This document shows, piece after piece, positions 44,986 to 54,384 of a DNA stretch of 64,000 bases. The first letter of the stretch is position 1. Each line of letters begins with the position of its first letter. Both the position numbers and the translations under genes were made by a program. Origin of the DNA: Angiostrongylus vasorum (Eukaryota > Nematoda > Chromadorea > Rhabditida > Metastrongylidae); assembly GCA_018806985.1 (NCBI GenBank), contig JADANN010000033.1:2806663-2870662 (forward strand), written 5' to 3'. The notes under the pieces were generated by a model. The model did not search any database. It saw nothing but the letters and a program-made list of their open reading frames with translations, and was not told where the DNA came from.

Positions 44986-45173
44986 TTTCAAAATGATTTT
45001 TCGACCCGGGTCGGTCTCGCTCGTCATCCCACGTGAACAACACGCGGGCACTCCCCCAACAGCACGATGAGTAGCCTTTTTGATCAATATGGCCTTTATA
45101 TATGTGTTTAATCTCCATTAATATGTAGATATTTCACCGAGTATAAGGCTATTGTTACGAAAAAATACGTCCA

Positions 45174-45209
45174 CGCTCTGAGGAAGACGAAATCGCCGAA
45201 AAGTCAGCT
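45174..45209 (+). ncRNA. hammerhead-like motif, right arm of composite
   Basis: CGCT, CTGAGGA, A, GACG-AAAT-CGCC (one mismatch), GAAAA, GTC, AGCT. The core CUGANGA, GAAA and GTC are all present. Stem I is 3 bp (GCT/AGC). Confidence 0.45.
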
Positions 45210-45370
45210 ATCAACCAACAACAACAGCAACAACAGCAGCCAAAACTTGTACAAATCTCGCATCAGCTCTACAAGATCAGTTCATAAGCACGTACAAATA
45301 CACATATCGGCTATCTATGCCGTGGTTTGTAGAAAGTCGATCTTTCGAACTATTAAGAGATGTTAATGTC

Positions 45371-46420
45371 GTTGTAGAAGGCTGATATCTTGGTAACTGA
45401 GTGCGGTCTCCCTGTTTGTTCATGACTGCTTCTATATCAACTGAGTCAAAAGACTTCTTAACATCGGTGAAAGTGAGGAAGAGCGGTCTTTTATAATCTT
45501 GCGATACTCCCAAAGAGTCTTGTTATCGTGTGGATTTGGTCCATCGCACTAAATCCTTTTCGAAACTCTAGTTGCTCACATAACCGACGTTCGTCCAGCG
45601 TTCTACCAATCCTGCTTAGGTTTACTCGAATGAAGAGTTTGTAGACGACAGACAGCAAGCTAATTGGGCGATAGTTGCCGATATCGTGGAGCTCACCACT
45701 CTTGAACATTAGCACGGTCTTGTTGGTCTTCCATTGAGTAGGGACCTTATATTCAGACAGGTAACGTGTGAACAGCCGACCCGGTCTGTTTACGAGGACT
45801 GGCGGAAGGTTCTTCAGGTGTTCTGATCTTTTTCTGTGCGGACTTGGTGCTGTTCGATTTCTCACCGGCGAAATAGCACGTCAGATTTCGGAAGGCAGAA
45901 CCGGTTAATGCCACATATCCATCCTCCTTCATTTATTTATATTATTTGTTTCGTCTGGGCGTCGGAGTGCAACCATCTTAGTATTGTAATTAGCGAAGCT
46001 TCGGTGGACTTTGTGAATGCTTTTACCAGGCTGTGCAGCTTCGACCATAATTGCCGCTCGTCTGTTCTTGAGCTCTACTTTTATCGCTGGTCTGCATTGT
46101 TTTGCAAGCTCGGACATGAGTTGACAGTTGCCTGTAGTTCGTGCGAGTGCACGCTAGCGTACCAGCTTCAAAGGTTCTCGAAATAGACGTCTATTGGTGA
46201 CTTTCGAATTCGCAGCTTTCATGGCACTAATGTGAGGATGTTGAATACGCCGATCGTATTCCTCGTTGATGTTATCAAAAATGGCATGTTCTCAATGACC
46301 GACTATTGTACTGAATACATCCCCCTTTCATGGTGGCTTTGGAGCCTGGTTTTTAAAAAATTTAGCCGCTTTTTTTTCGTTTCCGCGCGAAATGAAATCT
46401 TGCACGAAGGATGTGATGGT
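45371..46420 (-). pseudogene. RTE2b pre-RT and RT N-terminal half
   Basis: Reading down from 46420: DNINEEYDRRIQHPHISAMK, then MSELAKQCRPAIKVELKNRR and KVHRSFANYNTKMVALRRPD (about 45929-46117). A 124-codon open frame (45491-45865) follows, with NRTAPSPHRKRSEHLKNLPP, YKVPTQWKTNKTVLMFKSGE, IGNYRPISLLSVVYKLF and FRKGFSAMDQIHT. These are the standard blocks of RTE reverse transcriptase. Motif A follows as FTDVKKSFDSVDIEAVMN (about 45454-45405), so its first aspartate is present. The frame is lost just before the PLE insertion. This is the best-preserved LINE coding segment in the window, but it has at least two frameshifts and one stop. Confidence 0.8.
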
Positions 46421-46424
46421 CTGA

Positions 46425-46735
46425 TCCTGTGTAAAATTTTGAAACAACAGCAACACTGGTTAGGTAAAACCTTCGTTTTACTATGATGTAGCTATTTCGT
46501 TACGGTATTGTCCTTTGGAAGACTCCCACGTTTATCATTCAGAATGGTGCTTCTGGACTTGCTAGTTACCATGAAGGGTCTTGGTCGTCATGACCAAACG
46601 GTTTTTTTTACTAAGCAAAAAAATAACAAGAAAACGCAGAAAATATATTTTCCGTGAAATCGCACATTGTGTTGTGTCATCTCATTGATCAAAAATTCAG
46701 TTGTTATTCAGATTCACAACATTTACTTTTCTTTT
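46425..46735. other. anonymous spacer
   Basis: May include the eroded 5' margin of RTE2b. Nothing further recognised. Confidence 0.35.
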
Positions 46736-46739
46736 TTAC

Positions 46740-46970
46740 TACAGCTTCAGCGTAACTGGTGTCAATGCCCATGTGGGCTCCCCAGATCAATTCCGTTGAT
46801 GGGTGATTGCTGATGGCACTAGTAGATTGAAGACCAGCAGAGAGAAACGCACAGCAAGGGTCTCGAGGCGCAGTGCATAATGTGCGAGTACTCAGAAAGG
46901 AAAAATGTGGTTCGATCTAGCTCCGGGTCTAAGTTTTGCCTATATCCCTGCATAGTTGTGGTTGTTATTC
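46740..46970 (+). mobile_element. SINE-A, sense, diverged
   Basis: It holds acagcttcagcgtaactggt, gatcaattccgttgatgggt and gattgctgatggcactag. The tRNA-like part is altered but ends ggttcgatctagc (B-box-like). A taagttttgcctatatcc end follows. Confidence 0.55.
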
Positions 46971-46974
46971 AGAG

Positions 46975-47460
46975 TACTCTTGATTTTCACTGATTCCGTA
47001 TATGCACTTTATCAGTGTCTTGACCGTCTTCAACTACATATTTGCTTTTAGTGTTAAGCAAATAGGTAAGGAAATTAATACAGGTCATTTAATGAGTGAA
47101 TAAATACTCACAGCAGGCTAACATCTCGCGTTGATTCAGAGTTCTCATGGTTCTACTCGTTCACTTTTTGCTTGACTAAGATTTCTTCCAGGGCTCCATC
47201 CTTCAGCACACGTTTTCTTTTCACTCCACCATCTGGGAAGTTTGATGAACTCGCACGACGATGATTATTCCGACTCTGTTGCTCCTTCATTGGATGGAAT
47301 CGATTACGGATGCGCAGAAACTCGTTCTAATTATTGGTTAGATTTCATGAAATTTATGTTTTCAAAGGTGTACAACCTCAATACATCTTCTTCTGTATGA
47401 CATCACCTTTACCTTAATGAATTTAACAATTCTAAATTTTAACCATTTTGCCTACTGCCT
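46975..47460. other. anonymous spacer
   Basis: No recognised feature. Confidence 0.4.
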
Positions 47461-47464
47461 ACTG

Positions 47465-47805
47465 TTTCTGATGGCAGGGTATATTGCGAAATATAACGAA
47501 GCTGAGATATTTGCAAAACTCTGGACCGCACGTGCCTATGGTGGGGAACGAACGCGCTATTGTCCTTTCCGGGGAGTAGCGGGAGGGAGATCAATCCCGT
47601 TGACGGGTGATTACTGATGGCAAAAAAGATCGCTAGAACTAGCTGAGAGGCAGGCGAGACAAAAGACCCGCATGGTGTGGTGGTGAACGCGCTACTCCCC
47701 GGAAAGGACAATAGCGCGTTCGTTCCCCCACCATAGGCACGTGCAGTCCAGAGTTTTGCAAATATCTCAGTTTCGTTGAAGTTAACAATTGTAAATTTGC
47801 AGCTG
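47465..47805. mobile_element. foldback SINE-A, nearly perfect palindrome
   Basis: An antisense 3' half (47494-47580) is fused to a full sense copy (47584-47790). The outer arms share private variants (gcacgtgcctatggtgg, attgtcctttccggggag) and are close to identical over about 87 bp. Independent insertion of two old SINEs would not give this, so it looks like one foldback event. Confidence 0.65.
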
Positions 47806-48255
47806 ATGGTCTCAGTGGAATGCATTTTCATCGTTTCTCTCAGTTGTCTGGTTTTCGTGTCTTCGAAGAGGAAGGCGTATGGTCTACAAGACTATTTCCA
47901 GTTTTTCCCACCTTACCGTTACCCAATCGACATACACTTCTAACAGGTACCGTAATCCCAACCGTGAAGGGTTATTGTAGTCTTGGTAAAATCTCGGACT
48001 CATTAGAGGTTGCTACTCATTTCCACGCACAGAAAACAAAAGTCGCATAGTAAAACAAGGAACAGGCTGCTATCTAATGGGGTCATGTCATTAAGAAACT
48101 TCCAGTTTTGAAGTTTCATACTAATCTGACATCAAAACTATTATTTTGCAGTAAACATGATTAGTAACTACACCTTAACATTTAGTTTTTTTTAACTGCT
48201 GATCCCTACATACTAGAAAATCCAAACATGCCATTGCATTTGTTTGCTTGGTCTT
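47806..48255. other. anonymous spacer
   Basis: A 76-codon ORF (47820-48050) without motifs. Otherwise nothing seen. Confidence 0.35.
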
Positions 48256-48257
48256 GT

Positions 48258-48536
48258 ATAAAAAAAAAGCTCTCGGCGTTGATCAACCCCTCAGGGGATG
48301 CGCCATGCATTCGACTTCATTAAGTATCATTGGAGATGATTGAATGCATATCTGGCCTTTACAATGACTCGCGGTGGCCTACCGATGTATCGAGTCAGCG
48401 CTACTACCCTCCCAGACAAGTCCGGTACCAATTTGCCGACCACGGAGGAACGGAATGCTTGGTGGGCCATGGGCGTGGGGGATCGACTCACGTGTGTGCC
48501 GCAATGGCGCCTCCAACCTCTGCGCCACACGCGCCC
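48258..48536 (-). mobile_element. SINE-B, full length, antisense
   Basis: Reversed tail with poly-A, gttgatcaacccctcagggg, core cagacaagtccggtaccaat, ggcgcctccaacctctgcgc and the reversed head gccacacgcgccc. Confidence 0.75.
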
Positions 48537-48707
48537 TGGTATAAGCAGTAAATTAAAGCCTTTAGTCCTAGTCCTAAAACGTTTCGAAAACGAGAAAGAA
48601 AGAAGAACAATGAAAAGCTTCATCATTAAAGGTGTGCTACCTCGTAACCATGGAATCATAGGCGATATCATCTTCAACTGGACGACTGAGCAAAAGTTTC
48701 TGAATTT
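48537..48707 (-). repeat. 167-bp SINE-linked segment, second copy
   Basis: Reverse complement of 44187-44353, in the same position relative to a SINE-B head. See the finding on SINE 5' extension. Confidence 0.7.
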
Positions 48708-48967
48708 CACGATCAAATCAGATTTTAACCAAAGGTATGTTCACTCGCTTGATCCGTCTTTACGTTGATTTTCCATCGCCAAAAACTAGCCATGTACTTC
48801 TAAGAAAGGTCATTAGGTAATGGTAATGTTAACTTCCGTTCCCATTTTCGTTTTATTTCATGCAAAAAAAATGCGGGTAAAATTTGGATTGTTCTCTAGG
48901 AAATGGTCAATATGAAACCCGATGGAAAACTCAGAAAAAAAAACTCCGAAGGGAAACGTCGTACATG

Positions 48968-49175
48968 CACACAGCAATCCCGTTGACGGGCGGTTGCTGA
49001 CAGATCCTATAGGTCAATAATGCGGCTGAGAGACACGCGACACGAAAGACTTGCGTGGCGTGGTGGTGAAAGCGTTAGCCTGCGGAAAGGGTAATAACGT
49101 GGTCAGTCCCCACCACAGACACCAGCCGTATGCAGTTTTGCAAATTTCTCAGCAACATTGTAGTTATATATCTTA
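48968..49175 (+). mobile_element. SINE-A, sense
   Basis: It holds agcaatcccgttgacgggcg, gcgtggcgtggtggtgaaag, gcctgcggaaagggtaataa and cagttttgcaaatttctcag. The first ~40 bp are missing. Confidence 0.62.
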
Positions 49176-49404
49176 CATACAATTAGTCAACTTTACGCAG
49201 ATTTCTTCATGTAGCATTAATCCGATTACCACCAAACGAAGTCCATAGGGTTTTGGAAAAGCAAAAACTTGAATTTTCAAAGGAACATTAAGTCAAGGAA
49301 CAAAATTCCTAATAATTACCTATTTAGCACAGGAGTTTCCTTTTTAATTTCGTTTCATTGACAAAAAGAAACCATATAGGTAACGAATTTTGTGAATAAA
49401 GTTC

Positions 49405-49670
49405 TATGTCCATAATGTTGCTGAGATATTTACAAAACTGTGGACCGCTGGTGTCTGCGGTGGGACCGAACACTCACTCTATTACCATTACCCTTTCCGG
49501 GGGTTGACGTGTTCACCACCACACCATGCCTGCAATCCCGAGTCTTTCGTTTCACCTGTCTCTCAGCCGTGTTATTGACCTATTGGCACTATCAGCAATC
49601 ACCCGTCAACGGGATTGATCTGGGGAGCACAAATCGGCATGGGCCAAATTAAGCTGAAGCAATGGTGTAA
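49405..49670 (-). mobile_element. SINE-A, full length, antisense
   Basis: Complete reversed order from gagatatttacaaaactgtg through ccaccacaccatgcc to agcaatcacccgtcaacggg, then ggggagcacaaatcggcatg and aaattaagctgaagc. It carries a small insertion in the B-box region. Confidence 0.66.
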
Positions 49671-49708
49671 CACATGGTTATGTGTCAAATAATACTCTGC
49701 CATTAAAA

Positions 49709-50003
49709 ATTAAAAGATAAAAAGGTAAAGCACTCGGCGTTGATCAATCCCTTGAGAAATGCGTCGTGCAGTCGACTTCATTAAGCATCACTTGGAGGTG
49801 ACTGAATGCAGCATATCTGGCCTTTACAATAACTCGCGGTGGCGTACCGATGCATTGCACCAGTGTTACTACCCTCCCAGACAAGTCTGGCACCAATATC
49901 CCGACCCCGGAGGGATGGAAGGCTTCGTGTGCCATGGGTGCGGCGATCGATTCCACGTGTGTGTTGCATGGCGCCCCCCGACCACTGGGCCACACATGTC
50001 CTA
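49709..50003 (-). mobile_element. SINE-B, full length, antisense
   Basis: Reversed tail taaaagataaaaaggtaaag, core cagacaagtctggcaccaat, a ccgaccccggagggatggaa block and the reversed head ending ccacacatgtcct. Confidence 0.74.
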
Positions 50004-50004
50004 T

Positions 50005-50500
50005 TCAAAATTAGTAGCCACTAAATAAAGAAATTGACGATAACGTCTTATGGCGTTGGATTGCAGCTCGCATTTCGATTAAAGAGATGTTCATTGAAAG
50101 CATGTTTATTTGCCGTAAATCCACTACGATCCACTCACCTTGTGATTAAAATATTTCGTGCACATTATTACGAGATTTTAAATAGTCCAATATCATTTTT
50201 AAAGTGTTGTGTGTGCCTTAAATTACCAAACTCACTTTAAGATGAAAACAGCAGTCGTAGTTTTTTTCAGCGAATGGTGGACAACTGATCCAATTTATGT
50301 GACTGCAACGAGATCAAAAGCATCGGTTGCAATGTTCTTCTTCCCAGAGTGCAAAGTGAGTTTGTGATTCTTTTACGGTAACCCTTACTATTCTTGTAGT
50401 CTTTGCAGCTAGTTAAAGCAAGATTTTCATTTTTACTAAAGGATTGGCTGTCAATTGAGTTTCTACCTGGTAGCGAACTAGGACTTTCTGACTTACCTAT
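50005..50500. other. anonymous spacer
   Basis: No recognised feature. Confidence 0.4.
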
Positions 50501-50821
50501 GTGTTGTAACGAATAGTTAGTGGCACCTACGAGCGGTTCAGTTTGTGTAGAATATTAGCCACGCGAATCTTTTACTTGTTGTATTGGTCCATCAGCCTCA
50601 AACTCGGGTAATGAAACCGTTTACATAAATACAACATTAATAACATAAAAGTAACGATAGAGTAGCGATAAAAGAATCATGCGAGTTAAAGTTATGGAGA
50701 GCTTTGGCTAGTAGTGAAGTGAGGCTAACAATGAGATAATGGCATTTGAATATTCCTACATCATTAATACAATAATAAGAGTAGTAATGAATGATTATAT
50801 ACAAATAACCGTTGGCTAGCC

Positions 50822-51085
50822 GTGAGCGATGCCGCGCCCGCACTACCCGAGGACGGTGCGCCGGCTGAGGGAGACAGTATGTTAGGGGCGGAGAGGGAGA
50901 CTGTATGCTGGGGTCGGAGAGTGATACGGACGAGCCGTGTTTACGACTCTTTGGTTCAACATTATAGCGCTGAGGTGCTCATTAGCATGGTCGATGAGGA
51001 CAGTAAGTTACGAGCATTGACGGTGCTTTGGACAGCGAGTGATGAGTCATCTACGGAACACAATCAGGCGGCTGGTGGTGGATAA
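50822..51085 (+). CDS. hypothetical 87-aa ORF, unit 1
   Basis: I do not recognise a family. The ORF starts MSDAAPALPEDGAPAEGDSM, is acidic with an Ala/Glu-rich N-terminus and ends SDESSTEHNQAAGGG. Its paralogue in unit 2 keeps the same ATG, the same first five residues and a near-identical C-terminus (SDESSTEHSQAAGRG) despite indels between. No signal peptide, membrane segment or catalytic motif is visible. No promoter is evident. It may be a chance ORF in a GC-rich repeat. Conservation of both ends after divergence is the only argument for coding, so confidence is low. Confidence 0.25.
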   Translation: MSDAAPALPEDGAPAEGDSMLGAERETVCWGRRVIRTSRVYDSLVQHYSAEVLISMVDEDSKLRALTVLWTASDESSTEHNQAAGGG

Positions 51086-51715
51086 CGCTATATCTGCAGC
51101 GTGAAGTATGAGCATCGATGGGTGCCACCATTGCCTAAGAGTGGCCAGTATGATAATGGCTGGAAACTGATAAGCATATAGCGGCTTAATAGAATACACA
51201 GCATAAGTTGGCCGCTCAGCGGCCTTATACGCATGGCGTACATTGTGGGAGAAATGGTACATGCCACCGACGGCGTTGCAAACATAACGCATTTGGAAAT
51301 ACCCGCCACTACTGACATTGCACCGTAGACAAGCTACGTATTGTAGCTGCTAGTGGAAAATAGGCCTTCGAGTCAGTACTCGGCACCGAATATTCACTAG
51401 CTTTTAGCAGAATGCTCGACTTCGTGAGAAGACGCCACGCGGGACTTTTCGTAGTTGTCACAGAGCAATATCTCGAACTTGGGTGATTAAACCTTTAATA
51501 CACAAATACAACATTAATAACATAATAGTAACGATGGAGAAGTATTGGTAGAGGAATGACGTGAGTTAAAGCTATGAGGTGCTAAGGCTAGTAGTGAAGT
51601 GAGGCTAACAACGAGATAATGGCATTCGAATATTACTATACCATTAATAAGTAATTAACACAATTACATTAACAGTAATAATGAACAATTACCAAGAAGT
51701 AACCGTTGGTTAGCC

Positions 51716-51949
51716 GTGAGCGATGCCGCGTCGCGTCTATCCGCGGCCGGCGCGGCGGCTGAGGTAGACAGTATGCTGAGGGCGGAGGAAGGAGACTGTA
51801 TGCTGAGGCGGAGAGGGATAAAGACGGGCGGTATTTCCGGCGAGCTAAGATTTCAACATTATAGCGATGAGGTGCGTTTCAGTGGATCAATGAGGACAGT
51901 AAGTGATGAGTCATCTACGGAACACAGTCAGGCGGCTGGTCGTGGATAA
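51716..51949 (+). CDS. hypothetical 77-aa ORF, unit 2
   Basis: Paralogue of the ORF at 50822. It starts MSDAASRLSAAGAAAEVDSM, has a middle stretch richer in Arg and Gly, and ends SDESSTEHSQAAGRG. It is 10 residues shorter owing to a deletion before the conserved C-terminal block. The frame is the same at both ends, so intervening indels must sum to a multiple of three. No function can be assigned. Confidence 0.25.
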   Translation: MSDAASRLSAAGAAAEVDSMLRAEEGDCMLRRRGIKTGGISGELRFQHYSDEVRFSGSMRTVSDESSTEHSQAAGRG

Positions 51950-52209
51950 CGCTATGTCTGCAACGTGAAGTTTGAGCATCGATGGGTGCCACCATTGCCT
52001 AAGAGTCAAGGGCCACTATGATAATGGCTGGAAACTGATAAGCCTATAGCGGCTTAACAGAATACACAGCATAAGTTGGCCGCTCAGCAGCCTTGTACGC
52101 ATGGCGTACCGTGTGGGAGGAATGGTACATGCCACCGATGGCGTTGCAGACAGAACGCATTTTAGTATAGCCGCCGCTACTGACAACGCACCGCAGATCA
52201 ACTGATAAA

Positions 52210-53500
52210 CAATGAACAGTGACACTAGGATGAGAATCAGGATGATGATGACGATTCAATGAGCTGGTGGGAAACGTGACGTAGTGACGTTGATGCGAAG
52301 TTAACGTACAATTCGCAACTGTCATTCAATAATGATATGATGAGTCCAATGTACAATAATGACTATGTGCAGTATGACTTAACAACTGCGATACTCTACA
52401 TTGGTGACACACGAGATCAATACGGTACGGATCTACACGGCGAACGAGCCCCTGATAGGCGCGAACCAGGATAACAATTCACGAAGCTATTTATATGCTT
52501 CCGGAGAAGGAGGTATTTGGCACAGGTCCAGCATCATTACCGAAAACATCCGTCGGCTACCTCTCCATATCCTCTCAAAATCCTATGGTCAGCTGGCAGA
52601 CGACTGCTCTCGCCAGCATCCTCATTCTCATCTTGTTATTGTACGCACGATAACTTTTGGACAGTAATAACAAACAACAAGTTCAGATTCTAAGAATAGG
52701 TTTGCATAACAATACTGTTTACAGCGGTTCAGATTCTAAGAATAGATTTGCACAACAATACTGTTTACAGCGATCAAAGTTCCTTAGGATGGGACCAAGA
52801 TATTTACGTTCTACGACATTTGCTAGGTAACTTGAGAAAAACGGATATGACACTTATTTCCGAAACATACAGTCATACAAAGATAGAAATAGATATAGAA
52901 GAAAAATAGAAACTATTCTGGGAATAGCTGCTATACTACGAAACTAGATACAATAATCTTCTGATTACTGAAAGATGAATGTGAATGAATAAGAATGAAA
53001 GAGTATGACTGTGAATGAGTTGTGGTGATTGAGAATGACTAGGAATGATGTTGTGAGGAGCGGATTATCGGCGCTACCGACCGGGGTAAGGTAAGTGATG
53101 GCATGTCTCCGCCGTCGAAGGCACCTGGCTTACATTGGCTGCGGGTGCGGGAGCCGCGGGCGTATGCAGCCGCGGCCGATCTGGATTGTTGAACCCGGAC
53201 TGCAATAGACTGTACATAACTGCCTGAAACATCAAACGTCACTGGCTTCGTTGTTTCACAAGGAAGTAGTAAACTGTTCTACTGCTACGTCTCCTCCGGA
53301 TAAGCCATCGTTGCTGTGCGACTATAGTTAAACCTGAACCGCTATTGTGGCTGAAACACTGAATGTATTTGACCGAGTAGACTATAAAGGTTACATTGTG
53401 GTAACTAGTGTGCGGCCGCGAGACGGCCATGGTATGCACATCAATTGCTATTGTTTAGATAGTTAGAGAACTTTTCCAGAAAGAACTTCTCTATACACCC
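52210..53500 (-). other. possible BEL/Pao 3' LTR region
   Basis: Downstream of the BEL/Pao coding remnant on the minus strand. A purine tract GTCGGGGCGGG (plus-strand 53499-53509) is followed by TGTATAGAG, a plausible polypurine tract and LTR start. A TATA-like GCATATAAATAG lies on the minus strand at 52488-52499. No second LTR is in the window, so the end cannot be set and the call is tentative. Confidence 0.3.
52681..52772 (+). repeat. 46-bp direct tandem duplication
   Basis: Two adjacent copies of a 46-bp unit beginning gttcagattctaagaatag and ending tactgtttacagcg. They differ at only two positions (g/a and t/c). Confidence 0.9.
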
Positions 53501-53699
53501 GCCCCGACTTATTTAGGAGGCCATGACGAAATTTTGTTAGTTTTTTGACAAAAGGATCTTGCAATATGCAAAGGTTTAAGAGGAAACTGAAAAACGTAAC
53601 GCTAAAACGTGAGTAAAAAAAAGAGCATCACACAACCAGTGATCTACTACATCTAGCTTAGTAATTGGTCGATTTATCGACAGTGTTGCCTTTAGCTTA

Positions 53700-54330
53700 A
53701 TGAATTAGCGATCATGTTCGTGTTCAGACTCTCGTAGTGCTTCTTGTATCGATCGACGTTTCCTTGGTCGTAAGTTGTATGGAAATGTCGTCTTGGTGGC
53801 GTTTTCCTCATTATTGCGGTCCTCTAATTTGGATTTCTTAGTCCGTTCGTTTTGAGGTATGGGATCGTCCAATTCCAGTGGTACTAATAGATTGATGGGC
53901 CTGCGAATTCTGCGATGCGATGGGAGAACAACCACTGCTTCGCGTACGACTCCTTCTGAGTTGGATGGAAGTTCTTCAATTCTTCCTACTTTATTTAGCT
54001 TTTTTATTTTCTGCCTTCTATACTTTTTTATGGCAGGTTATTATTATGCGAAATACAGCCACAAGATTGCTGAGATATTTGCAAAACTCCGAACCGCAGG
54101 TGTCTTCCGACTTTCCACATGATTCTAGGTTGTATAGAATCGTTGATCAGTACCACAGTATCTTTCCTTGGGTAGTATTTTGAATAATGCCTTTTGTTAG
54201 TTTCGTACTGGTGTCTTTCTCGTAACGATGTCAAATACTGAGTTTTCCACACATGCCAGAACCTATCTGTAAATTTGCAGGATGATTGTAAGGCTTGTAT
54301 AGCTTGCTGCTTGACTTTTAGGAGCATTTG
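53700..54330 (-). pseudogene. BEL/Pao integrase C-terminal region, split by SINE-A
   Basis: Upstream part: DRFWHVWKTQYLTSLRERHQ (about 54262-54200), then VVLINDSIQPRIMWKVGR, the usual integrase tail of BEL/Pao elements. It is interrupted by the SINE-A. It resumes as VGRIEELPSNSEGVVREAVV (about 53985-53925) and continues in the open frame 53935-53705: HRRIRRPINLLVPLELDDPI and later YNLRPRKRRSIQEAL. RRPINLLVPLE and YNLRPRK are characteristic of the end of BEL/Pao polyproteins. The sequence stops at a TAG at 53705. The residues VGR occur on both sides of the insertion because of the target duplication. Confidence 0.75.
53993..54104 (-). mobile_element. SINE-A, 5'-truncated, inserted in BEL/Pao integrase
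   Basis: It holds tttttatggcaggttattat, gcgaaatacagccacaagat and gagatatttgcaaaactccg. Flanks cttcctacttt (53982-53992) and cttccgacttt (about 54105-54115) form an 11-bp target duplication with one mismatch. The insertion shows that SINE-A was active after this BEL/Pao copy had integrated. Confidence 0.68.
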
Positions 54331-54384
54331 CTCCTCCGATGAGACGTACGTGGGGTCACTTAGATCTTCATCGCGGTTCTCGAA

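Larger units (their letters stand above)
43427..45358. mobile_element. inverted PLE composite (foldback) inside RTE2b
   Basis: Two PLE 3' ends lie head to head: left arm 43427-44035 (minus) and right arm 44697-45358 (plus). Each has GIY-YIG sequence, a noncoding tail and a hammerhead-like motif. Both arms break at the same PLE base, at an actgatc string, and are joined there to TA-rich DNA. The centre holds a (TA)n tract and a SINE-B. The 12-bp flanking duplication indicates a single insertion. The right arm runs to the element's 3' end (gtagaaagtcgatc). The left arm is shorter. Confidence 0.7.
42545..46420 (-). mobile_element. RTE2b LINE split by a PLE composite
   Basis: Minus-strand RTE2. 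The 5' part (46420-45371) and the 3' part (43414-42545) are two halves of one element, because the coding sequence resumes at the same codon block after the insert. The half-points are flanked by a 12-bp duplication, gatgttaatgtc (45359-45370) and gatgttaatatc (43415-43426). RTE2b is therefore older than the inserted PLE. The element lacks the endonuclease end and is frameshifted throughout. Confidence 0.75.
50505..52205 (+). repeat. tandem duplication, two units offset by ~894 bp
   Basis: Two diverged direct copies, about 50505-51330 and about 51394-52205. Shared blocks include aacattaataacataa, aggctaacaangagataatg, tagccgtgagcgatgccgcg, gatgagtcatctacggaaca, agcatcgatgggtgccacca and ttggccgctcagcgg. 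The copies differ by many substitutions and small indels, so the duplication is old. The units are GC-richer in the middle than the surroundings. The origin is unknown. The position just downstream of the BEL/Pao 3' end makes LTR-derived sequence one possibility. Confidence 0.7.
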
